A DNA stretch of 6,429 nucleotides from Pseudomonadota bacterium (lineage in GTDB: Bacteria; Pseudomonadota; Gammaproteobacteria; Burkholderiales; Thiobacillaceae), in NCBI GenBank assembly GCA_021780975.1, contig JAJXXS010000120.1, forward strand, positions 1 to 6,429, given 5' to 3'. Below are positions 1 to 5,819 of the stretch, piece after piece. The translations under genes and the position numbers were made by a program. The notes below the pieces were generated by a model. That model saw only the letters and a list, made by a program, of their open reading frames with translations, was not told where the DNA came from and searched no databases. How positions within the stretch are numbered: the stretch's first letter is position 1; each line of letters begins with the position of its first letter.

Positions 1-2579
1 TCGTCCTCCAGGGCAGCGAGGTCGTCGTAACACTCGGCCCCGGCGTGCACGGTCACTTCCGCCTGCAGGGAAGAACCTATGGCGCCTGCTACGCGCAACT
101 CCTCGAGATGTTTCTGCACTTGGCTGCGTACCGTGCGGATGCGCGCCCAGCGCTCCAGCAGCGGGGTTTCTTCGCCCTGCTCGGGGAGTTCGTGCCAGGT
201 GTGGAAGAAAACGCTGTCTTCGCCGTCGGCGGCGAGCAGGGCATGAATTTCCTCGGCGGTAAAGCTTAGCACCGGGGCCAGGAGGCGTGTCAGTGTCTGC
301 AGGATGTGCCAGAGCGCGTTCTGCCCGGCACGGCGGGCGGGCGCATCGGCGGCGGCGGTATACAGGCGGTCCTTGAGGATATCGAGGTAGAAGCCGCCCA
401 AATCCTCGGAGCAGAAGGTCTGCAGTTTCTGCACTACTTGATGGAATTCGTAGTTTGCATAGTGTTCCCCCAGCTCGGTCTGCAACCGGCGTGTCAACGC
501 CAGCGCGTAGCGGTCGATGGACAACCAGGCGGTGGGCGGCATGGAGTGTCTGGCACGGTCGAAGTCGGCGGTATTGGCGAGCAGGAAGCGCAAGGTGTTG
601 CGCAGCCGGCGGTAGCTTTCCACCACGCGTTTGAGGATTTCATCGGAAAGGGACAGTTCGCCGGAATAGTCGGTGGAGGCCACCCAGAGGCGCAGGATAT
701 CGGCCCCCAGGGTGTTGGCGATCTGTTGCGGCTCGATACCGTTGCCGCGCGATTTGCTCATCTTGTGCCCCTTGGCATCCACCACGAAGCCATGAGTCAG
801 CAATGCCCCGTAAGGCGCGTAGCCATCGGTGGCGCAGCCGGTGAGCAGGGAGGACTGGAACCAGCCCCGGTGTTGGTCGGAGCCTTCCAGGTAGAGGTCG
901 GCCGGGTGCCGCAATTCGGGGCGCTGCTTGAGCACGCAGGCATGGGTGCTGCCGGAGTCGAACCAGACGTCCAGGGTATCCATGGACTTATCGTAGTGCG
1001 CTGCGTCCTCGCCCAGGAGTTCCCTCGCGTCGGCGGCGAACCAGGCTTCGATGCCCTCCTGCTCGATCCGGCTGGCCACTTGTTCGAGGATTTCCGCCGT
1101 GCGCGGATGAAGCTCTGCCGTCTCCTTGTGGGTAAAGAAGGGCATGGGAACTCCCCAGTTACGCTGGCGCGACACGCACCAGTCGGGTCGCCCGCGGATC
1201 ATCGCGGTCAGTCGCTCGCGCCCCCAGTCGGGATAAAAGCGGGTGATCTCGACTGCGCGCAAGGCGTGCTGACGCAAGGTCTGGTCGGCGATTTTCTCGC
1301 CGCCACCATGGCGGTCCATGCCGATGAACCACTGCCGGGTAGCGCGGAAAATGATCGGCGTCTTGTGGCGCCAGCAGTGGGGATAGCTGTGGTGCAGCTT
1401 TTCGTGGGCCAGCAGCAAGCCGCGGCCGTCCAGCAGGCCGACGATGAGCGGGTTGGCTTCCCATACCGACTTGCCGCCCACGTCAGGGGCGTTTGCATAA
1501 AAGCGGCCATCGTTGCCTACCGGATTGTCGATTTTGAGGCCGTAGCGCGTGCCCACGACGTAGTCTTCCAAACCGTGGCCGGGGGCGGTGTGCACGAGCC
1601 CCGTGCCGGCCTCAAGGGTGACATGGTCGCCGCAGATGATGGGGACATGGCGGTCCTGGAAGGGGTGTTTCAACTGCAGGCCTTCCAATACTTGCCCCTT
1701 GACCTGGGCCATCACGTCGACCGTCTCGATGCCGTAACGCTTCAAGGCGGCTTCGGCCAATTCCTTGACCAGGATCAAGACGCCCTTGGGCGTGAGGACG
1801 AGGTCGTAATCGAACTCGGGATGCACCGCTACCGCCTGGTTGGCCGGCAGGGTCCAGGGCGTGGTGGTCCAGATCACCGCAAAGACTGGCAGGTCCATGG
1901 CCGGCAGATTCAGGCGGCGGGCGAGTTCCGCCGTATCGGCCAGAGGGAAGGCCACGTCGATCGCGGGCGAGACCTTGTCCTCGTATTCGACTTCGGCCTC
2001 CGCCAGCGCGGAGCCGCAGTCCACGCACCAGTGCACGGGTTTGGCGCCCTGGTAGAGATAGCCGTTTTGCTGGATTTTGCCCAATTCGCGGACGATGTCG
2101 GCCTCGAACTTGTAATCCATGGTCTTGTAGGGATGGTGCCAGTCACCCAGCACGCCCAGGCGGATGAAGTCGGCCTTCTGTCGCTCTATCTGGGTTTCGG
2201 CGTACGCGCGGCAAAGCTGGCGAAAGCGCGCGGGCGGAATGTCCTTGCCGTGCTGCTTCTCCACTTGCAGTTCGATAGGCAAGCCGTGGCAGTCCCAGCC
2301 GGGGACATAGGGTGCGTCGAAGCCCGCCAGGGTCTTCGACTTGACGATGATGTCCTTGAGAATCTTGTTGACCGCATGGCCGGTGTGTATGTCGCCATTG
2401 GCATATGGCGGGCCGTCGTGGAGGATGAATTTCGGGCGCCCGGCAGCGGCCGCCCGGATTTTCTCGTAACGTTTCTTTTCCTGCCAGGAGGCCACCCAGC
2501 CAGGCTCGCGTTTGGCGAGATCGCCCCGCATCGGAAAGGGGGTGTCGGGAAGATTGAGGGTGTGCTTGTAGTCAGCCAT
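1..2579 (-). CDS. ileS: Isoleucyl-tRNA synthetase, 3' end missing (runs off the window)
   Basis: Class I aminoacyl-tRNA synthetase that charges tRNA-Ile in the cytoplasm and edits misactivated valine. 859 codons are visible from ATG at 2579, with no stop before base 1. Seen in frame: the HxGH signature as HTGH at residues 65-68 (2376-2387), within NGDIHTGHAVNK; the HWCVDCGSALAEAE segment around W184; the CP1 editing-domain threonine-rich motif WTTTPWTLPAN at about 237-247; the editing motif HTAPGHGLEDY with its Asp at 339 (equivalent to E. coli Asp342); WFDSGSTH starting at 539; and KMSKS at 606-610 (750-764). E. coli IleRS is about 938 residues, so roughly the last 80, including the C-terminal zinc-binding cysteines, should lie beyond the edge. 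The start overlaps the ribF stop by one base and has no clear Shine-Dalgarno, which suggests translational coupling. No frameshift or missing catalytic motif was seen. Identification is very secure. Confidence 0.98.
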   Translation of the reverse strand, partial: MADYKHTLNLPDTPFPMRGDLAKREPGWVASWQEKKRYEKIRAAAAGRPKFILHDGPPYANGDIHTGHAVNKILKDIIVKSKTLAGFDAPYVPGWDCHGLPIELQVEKQHGKDIPPARFRQLCRAYAETQIERQKADFIRLGVLGDWHHPYKTMDYKFEADIVRELGKIQQNGYLYQGAKPVHWCVDCGSALAEAEVEYEDKVSPAIDVAFPLADTAELARRLNLPAMDLPVFAVIWTTTPWTLPANQAVAVHPEFDYDLVLTPKGVLILVKELAEAALKRYGIETVDVMAQVKGQVLEGLQLKHPFQDRHVPIICGDHVTLEAGTGLVHTAPGHGLEDYVVGTRYGLKIDNPVGNDGRFYANAPDVGGKSVWEANPLIVGLLDGRGLLLAHEKLHHSYPHCWRHKTPIIFRATRQWFIGMDRHGGGEKIADQTLRQHALRAVEITRFYPDWGRERLTAMIRGRPDWCVSRQRNWGVPMPFFTHKETAELHPRTAEILEQVASRIEQEGIEAWFAADARELLGEDAAHYDKSMDTLDVWFDSGSTHACVLKQRPELRHPADLYLEGSDQHRGWFQSSLLTGCATDGYAPYGALLTHGFVVDAKGHKMSKSRGNGIEPQQIANTLGADILRLWVASTDYSGELSLSDEILKRVVESYRRLRNTLRFLLANTADFDRARHSMPPTAWLSIDRYALALTRRLQTELGEHYANYEFHQVVQKLQTFCSEDLGGFYLDILKDRLYTAAADAPARRAGQNALWHILQTLTRLLAPVLSFTAEEIHALLAADGEDSVFFHTWHELPEQGEETPLLERWARIRTVRSQVQKHLEELRVAGAIGSSLQAEVTVHAGAECYDDLAALED

Positions 2580-3502
2580 CAGCGGTTGTCGAAGTAGTGT
2601 TTGGCGTTGTTCACGTCGCGCTGGATCTGCGCGATGAGGGAGTCGAGGTCGGGGTATTTCTCCTCGTCCCGAAGCTTCTTCAGGAAGTCCACGCGCAGCT
2701 TGCGGCCATAAAGGTTGCCCTGATAGTCCAGCAAGAAGACCTCCAGTGTGGCGCGACCATGCTCCTGCACGGTCGGTCGTACGCCCAGGCTGGCGGCCCC
2801 CTGCAGCGGTAGCGCGGCTATCCCCCAGACTTCCACTGCGAAGATTCCGAGCAGGGGCGGGCGGTTGTGGCGCAACTGAATGTTTGCGGTGGGGAAACCC
2901 ATGCTGCGCCCGAGCTTGTCTCCATGAACGACGCGTCCGCTGATGCTGTAGGGACGCCCCAGCAGGCTGCTGGCCTGCGTCAGGTCTCCTGCTGCCAGGG
3001 CTAGCCGTACCGCGGTGCTGGAGGCGCGGTTGTCTGCCACGCGGACGGTTGGCAGGGCCTCCGCAACGAAGCCGAGATTCGATCCGAGTCTGTGCAGGAG
3101 CGGAAAATCTCCGCCGCGTTGCCGGCCAAAGCGAAAGTCGTCTCCTACCAGCACATAGCGGGCGCCGAGGGTCTCGACCAGGGCACGGGTGACGAACTCC
3201 TCGGCGGAGAGGCCCGCCAACTCACGTTTGAAGCGGAGAATGTGCAGGCGGTCGATTCCCGCAGCGGCGATCAGGGCGGCTTTTTCCCCCAGGGAAGTCA
3301 GGCGTGTGGGTGCCTGATCGGGAGTGAAAAATTCGCGCGGGTGGGGTTCGAATGTGAGCACGCAACTGGGCAGTCCACGATCCTTGGCTTCCTGTCTGAG
3401 CTTGCCGAGCATGGCCTGATGGCCCCGGTGGAGACCGTCGAAATTGCCAATGGTGACGGCATGGGGGCTGGCAAGAGGGGTCAGGCCGTGGGAGATGCGC
3501 AT
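2579..3502 (-). CDS. ribF: Bifunctional riboflavin kinase / FAD synthetase
   Basis: A 307-residue cytoplasmic enzyme that phosphorylates riboflavin to FMN and then adenylylates FMN to FAD. The N-terminal nucleotidylyltransferase (FAD synthetase) domain shows VTIGNFDGLHRGHQ at about 16-29, TFEPHPREFF at 50-59, LVGDDFRFG at 118-126 and the SSTAVR segment at 161-166. The C-terminal flavokinase domain begins near 183 and shows GDKLGRSMGFPTAN at 194-207, SLGVRPTV at 238-245, and LEVFLLDY at 253-260 with the expected catalytic Glu, followed by the YGRKLRVDFLKKLRDEEKY stretch. Length is normal for the family (E. coli about 313). ATG at 3502 is chosen because only 15 residues then precede the first conserved motif, as in homologues. 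It has no obvious Shine-Dalgarno. The stop TGA overlaps the ileS ATG. The 63 bp upstream are too short for an FMN riboswitch, and none is visible. Confidence 0.97.
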   Translation of the reverse strand: MRISHGLTPLASPHAVTIGNFDGLHRGHQAMLGKLRQEAKDRGLPSCVLTFEPHPREFFTPDQAPTRLTSLGEKAALIAAAGIDRLHILRFKRELAGLSAEEFVTRALVETLGARYVLVGDDFRFGRQRGGDFPLLHRLGSNLGFVAEALPTVRVADNRASSTAVRLALAAGDLTQASSLLGRPYSISGRVVHGDKLGRSMGFPTANIQLRHNRPPLLGIFAVEVWGIAALPLQGAASLGVRPTVQEHGRATLEVFLLDYQGNLYGRKLRVDFLKKLRDEEKYPDLDSLIAQIQRDVNNAKHYFDNR

Positions 3503-3534
3503 GGCGCAGCTGTGCAGACGCGGGCAAAAGACGG

Positions 3535-3540
3535 ATTTTA
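3535..3540 (-). promoter_or_regulatory. Possible -10 box (TAAAAT) before ribF
   Basis: The minus strand reads TAAAAT inside GGTAAAATCC, 32 bp before the ribF ATG. This matches five of six bases of the sigma70 -10 consensus. The region where a -35 box would sit is occupied by the 3547-3566 palindrome and shows no TTGACA-like sequence. A start near 3528 would give a short leader. It could be an internal promoter for ribF-ileS, but a TAAAAT hexamer alone is weak evidence. Confidence 0.25.
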
Positions 3541-3589
3541 CCGGATGCCGCGAGCATGCTCGCGGCTATTTCGCTGCGCCGCGGTAAAA
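3536..3589. repeat. Outer inverted repeat enclosing the murJ-ribF palindrome
   Basis: TTTTACCG at 3536-3543 is the exact reverse complement of CGGTAAAA at 3582-3589. These 8-bp arms enclose 38 bp that include the perfect palindrome at 3547-3566. The right arm lies within the last codons of murJ and the left arm overlaps the possible ribF -10 box. A transcript could fold into a base stem topped by the inner hairpin, though the two dyad centres are offset by 6 bases. This may be chance. Confidence 0.4.
3547..3566. repeat. Perfect 20-bp palindrome at the murJ-ribF junction
   Basis: GCCGCGAGCA (3547-3556) is followed immediately by its exact reverse complement TGCTCGCGGC (3557-3566). Base 3566 is also the final base of the murJ stop codon on the minus strand. 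As RNA it would form an 8-bp GC-rich stem with a CATG loop. It is not followed by a T-run on either strand, so it is not a standard intrinsic terminator. The core GCGAGCATGCTCGC resembles REP-type intergenic repeats of GC-rich Gammaproteobacteria. A hairpin protecting or separating the murJ and ribF parts of the message, or a dimeric-protein operator, are alternatives. Confidence 0.8.
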
Positions 3590-5104
3590 CTGGCGCGGGT
3601 GGATGCCAAGAATGTACAGGGCACCGAAATACACGCTCACGCCCAAGGCTACCAGACCAAGGAGAGCCGCGGCCTTGTGCAGGGCGCGCGCTGTGAGCCA
3701 GAAACTGTCGGGCCCGGCGGCGAAATGCAGGGCCGCTGTCATGAGCGCTACCGCTGCCAGCACGCGCAGAAGGAAGCCTGCCCACCCCGGCTCGGGGCGG
3801 AATATGCCGTGCCGGAGCAACAGGCGGTAGAGGATGGCGGCGTTCAGGCAGGCAGCCAGGCCGATCGACAGGGCGAGCCCGGCATGTTTCAGCGGGCCGA
3901 TGAAGGCCAGGTTCATGAGCTGGGTTGCGGCGAGCGTCACGAGGGCGACCTTCACGGGCGTCTTGATGTTCTGGCGGGCGTAGAAGCCGGGTGCCAGAAC
4001 CTTCACGAAAATGAGCCCAAGCAGGCCGACGCTGTAGGCAAGCAGCGCCTCGCGCGTCATCCACAGATCCTGCGCGTCGAATTTCCCGTAGAGAAACAGG
4101 CTGCTGATGAGCGGCACCGAAAGCACGGCCAGGGCCGCGGCGGCGGGCAAGGCCAGCAGCAGGGTAAGCCTAAGGCCCCAGTCGAGCAGGCGGGAATATT
4201 CCTGCGGGTTCTCATCGGCGTAATGCTTGGCCAGGCTGGGCAGCAGGATCGTGCCCAGCGCGACGCCCAGCATGCCGGTGGGAAATTCCATCAGGCGGTC
4301 AGCGTAATACAGCCAGGAGACGCTGCCGGTGGCAAGAAAGGAGGCGAATATGGTGTTGACCAACAGGCTGATCTGGGCGACGGAAACGCCCAGCGTGGCG
4401 GGCCCCATCAATTTGAGGATGCGTGCGACGCCGGGGTCGGTAAAGCGCAAGGTGAAACGCGGCAGCATGCCGATCTTGCGCAGAAACGGAATCTGCAGGG
4501 CGAGCTGCAGTATCCCGCCGGCAATCACTCCCACCCCCAGGGCAAGTACCGGAGGGTGGAACCAGGGGGCAAGAAAGAGCGCAGCGACAATGAGGCAGGC
4601 ATTGAAGAGCACGGGGGTAAATGCCGGCACCGAAAAGCGGCTCCAGGTATTGAGTATGCCGGCCGCGAGAGCCACCAGCGAAATGAAGGCGATGTAGGGG
4701 AAGGTGATGCGCAGCAGGTGGACGGTGAGGCGGAACTTGTCCGGATCCGTGGCAAAGCCGGGCGCGCTGATCCAGACGACGGCGGGAGCGGCAAGCATGC
4801 CCAGCAGCGTCACGGCAAGCAGGGCGAGAGTGAGCGCCGAGGCAACCTGGTCTACCAGCCGGCGCGTATCGTCATGCCCACGCCTATTCTTGTATTCCGC
4901 CAGAATGGGAACGAAGGCCTGCGAGAATGCCCCTTCCGCAAACAGGCGGCGCAGCAGGTTGGGCAGTTTGAGCGCGACGAAAAAGGCGTCGGTGTAAAGG
5001 CTGGCGCCGAAGGCTCTGGCCACGATGGTGTCACGAACAAAGCCGAGAATGCGGGACATCAAGGTCATGGACCCAACGGTGGCCAGGGCTTTGAGCAGAT
5101 TCAT
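3566..5104 (-). CDS. murJ: Lipid II flippase MurJ (MviN)
   Basis: Inner-membrane MOP-superfamily transporter, expected to have 14 helices, that moves lipid II from the cytoplasmic to the periplasmic face for peptidoglycan synthesis. With ATG at 5104 the protein has 512 residues (E. coli 511) and begins MNLLKALATV, like the E. coli protein. Counted from this start, charged residues important in E. coli MurJ fall at the same numbers: R18, R24, D39, R52, E57 and R270 (in WLYYADRLMEFP). The conserved blocks SRILGFVRD (17-25), NLLRRLFAEGAFSQAFVPI (49-67) and GVALGTILLPSLAKH (280-294) are present, and hydrophobic segments continue to the C-terminus. The frame stays open up to a TTG at 5164, giving 20 extra residues rich in Pro and charged residues without homology to the family. 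That longer start is less likely, because the probable promoter lies within that stretch. It is first in the murJ-ribF-ileS block. Confidence 0.97.
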   Translation of the reverse strand: MNLLKALATVGSMTLMSRILGFVRDTIVARAFGASLYTDAFFVALKLPNLLRRLFAEGAFSQAFVPILAEYKNRRGHDDTRRLVDQVASALTLALLAVTLLGMLAAPAVVWISAPGFATDPDKFRLTVHLLRITFPYIAFISLVALAAGILNTWSRFSVPAFTPVLFNACLIVAALFLAPWFHPPVLALGVGVIAGGILQLALQIPFLRKIGMLPRFTLRFTDPGVARILKLMGPATLGVSVAQISLLVNTIFASFLATGSVSWLYYADRLMEFPTGMLGVALGTILLPSLAKHYADENPQEYSRLLDWGLRLTLLLALPAAAALAVLSVPLISSLFLYGKFDAQDLWMTREALLAYSVGLLGLIFVKVLAPGFYARQNIKTPVKVALVTLAATQLMNLAFIGPLKHAGLALSIGLAACLNAAILYRLLLRHGIFRPEPGWAGFLLRVLAAVALMTAALHFAAGPDSFWLTARALHKAAALLGLVALGVSVYFGALYILGIHPRQFYRGAAK

Positions 5105-5131
5105 CGGGGTGGCTGGAAAGGGGCAGGGCGC

Positions 5132-5160
5132 ATTGTCGAGGAAGGCCCGTGACCGGTCAA
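5132..5160 (-). promoter_or_regulatory. Probable sigma70 promoter of murJ
   Basis: On the minus strand TTGACC (5160-5155, five of six -35 bases) is separated by exactly 17 bp from GACAAT (5137-5132, four of six -10 bases). A transcript starting near 5125 would have a leader of about 20 nt before the murJ ATG at 5104. The -35 box overlaps a perfect 10-bp palindrome TGACCGGTCA (5150-5159), which could be an operator. The AT-rich stretch just upstream (5161-5220) is placed where an UP element would be. Confidence 0.5.
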
Positions 5161-5220
5161 ACAATTAAGCAACACTTAAACAAAAAGAAGATGCTGAAAA
5201 AAGACTTACGAAAATCTGTT
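5161..5220. other. AT-rich divergent intergenic segment
   Basis: By hand count this 60-bp stretch has 17 G/C (28%), against a neighbourhood near 60%. It contains A-tracts at 5182-5186, 5197-5202 and 5211-5214 on the plus strand. It lies between the divergent murJ and usp transcription units. It could serve as an UP element for the murJ promoter or as a binding site for a nucleoid protein. I see no ORF, RNA gene or terminator in it. Confidence 0.6.
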
Positions 5221-5250
5221 CGTGCGGCGCGGGGGGCCGGGTGGACGGGT

Positions 5251-5256
5251 TAAAAT
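5251..5256 (+). promoter_or_regulatory. Possible -10 box (TAAAAT) for the usp-TSUP operon
   Basis: TAAAAT within GGGTTAAAATGCC lies 33 bp before the usp ATG and matches five of six -10 bases. Transcription from about 5263 would give a leader of about 27 nt. The -35 region (about 5228-5233, CGCGGG) does not resemble the consensus, so the promoter may need an activator or another sigma factor. A 6-bp inverted repeat GCCGGG/CCCGGC (5236-5241 and 5262-5267) flanks the box. Confidence 0.4.
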
Positions 5257-5289
5257 GCCAGCCCGGCGATATTTCCCGTTAGCCCACCA

Positions 5290-5793
5290 ATGAGCAAAGG
5301 TGTCATTCTCGCGGCCATCGATGGCTCGCAAAACTCCCTTTTGGCCGCCGGGCTGGCTGCGCGGCTGGCGAGCCTGCTGGGCACCCACCTGGGTCTGATC
5401 CATGTCCTGGATGAGCCCGTGGTAGGGTTTTGGGGCGGCCTTGCCGCCCGCATGAAGTCCGACATTCGCCGCGAGGCAGAGGCCACCCTGATGGCCTTCG
5501 CGGAGAGGGTCACCGCGTCCTGCGGCGTTGTGCCCGAATTCTTCATCGAGGAGGGCCTGCCTGAGGACGTGATTCCGCGTGTGGTCGAGACGCGCGAGAG
5601 GGTGATGATGCTTGTCCTCGGCCGCATCGGGCTGGATGGAGAGCGGCGTGCCCATCTGCGCCAGCGCGCCATCGGCCACGTGACGGACCGGCTGCTGCAC
5701 CATCTGGATCTGCCTATCCTGACGGTGCCAGCCAATATCGATCCCACCCAGATCTGCGAGGCGGCCGGGGTGTTGCGGACCCCTGGCCGCTGA
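5290..5793 (+). CDS. Universal stress protein (UspA family), atypical nucleotide loop
   Basis: A 167-residue, probably soluble cytoplasmic protein with the single-domain Usp fold. The N-terminal strand and loop VILAAIDGSQNS (5-16) carries the usual Asp (D11) and Gly-Ser. A helix and HVLDEP follow (38-43), then a linker GFWGGLAARM. The segment EEGLPEDVIPRVVE (87-100) corresponds to the conserved 'GEP-x-x-I' region and MLVLGRIG (107-114) to the strand before the ATP loop. The family's ATP motif is G-x2-G-x9-G-[S/T]; here G111-x2-G114 is followed by 14 residues, rich in Arg and His, before G129-H130. The spacing is longer and His replaces the Ser/Thr, so ATP binding is doubtful. The C-terminal LPILTVP (141-147) is typical, with a 20-residue tail. 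No strong Shine-Dalgarno precedes the ATG. It is the first gene of a probable two-gene operon with the TSUP transporter; its actual stress role is unknown. Confidence 0.88.
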   Translation: MSKGVILAAIDGSQNSLLAAGLAARLASLLGTHLGLIHVLDEPVVGFWGGLAARMKSDIRREAEATLMAFAERVTASCGVVPEFFIEEGLPEDVIPRVVETRERVMMLVLGRIGLDGERRAHLRQRAIGHVTDRLLHHLDLPILTVPANIDPTQICEAAGVLRTPGR

Positions 5794-5819
5794 CCGAAAA
5801 AACGACGAACGAGCATCAA

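Noticed and set aside
2376..2387. HTGH in IleRS as a sign of altered, antibiotic-tolerant active site
   Set aside because: The class I consensus HxGH is retained; only the variable second position differs from the common HIGH, which is normal variation.
306..2597. A 763-codon plus-strand ORF
   Set aside because: It lies entirely antisense to ileS, whose catalytic motifs are intact in frame. Long antisense open frames are expected opposite GC-rich genes, and its translation shows no recognisable domain.
3503..3565. FMN riboswitch upstream of ribF
   Set aside because: The spacer is only 63 bp and lacks the multi-stem conserved RFN sequence blocks.
3547..3566. Intrinsic terminator after murJ
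   Set aside because: The hairpin is strong, but neither strand has a T-run after it (minus strand continues ATCCGGTAAAATCC), and ribF-ileS follow closely.
3222..4064. A 280-codon minus-strand ORF spanning the murJ-ribF junction
   Set aside because: It overlaps two well-supported genes in another frame and is rich in Arg, Pro and His, typical of out-of-frame translation of GC-rich DNA.
3092..5152. A 686-codon plus-strand ORF
   Set aside because: It is antisense to murJ and the ribF 5' part. The composition is dominated by Gly, Gln, Glu and Lys in a mirror-frame pattern with no domain.
5206..5819. Minus-strand ORFs opposite usp (5206-5703, 5250-5819)
   Set aside because: The plus frame encodes a clear Usp protein; the antisense frames have no family features.
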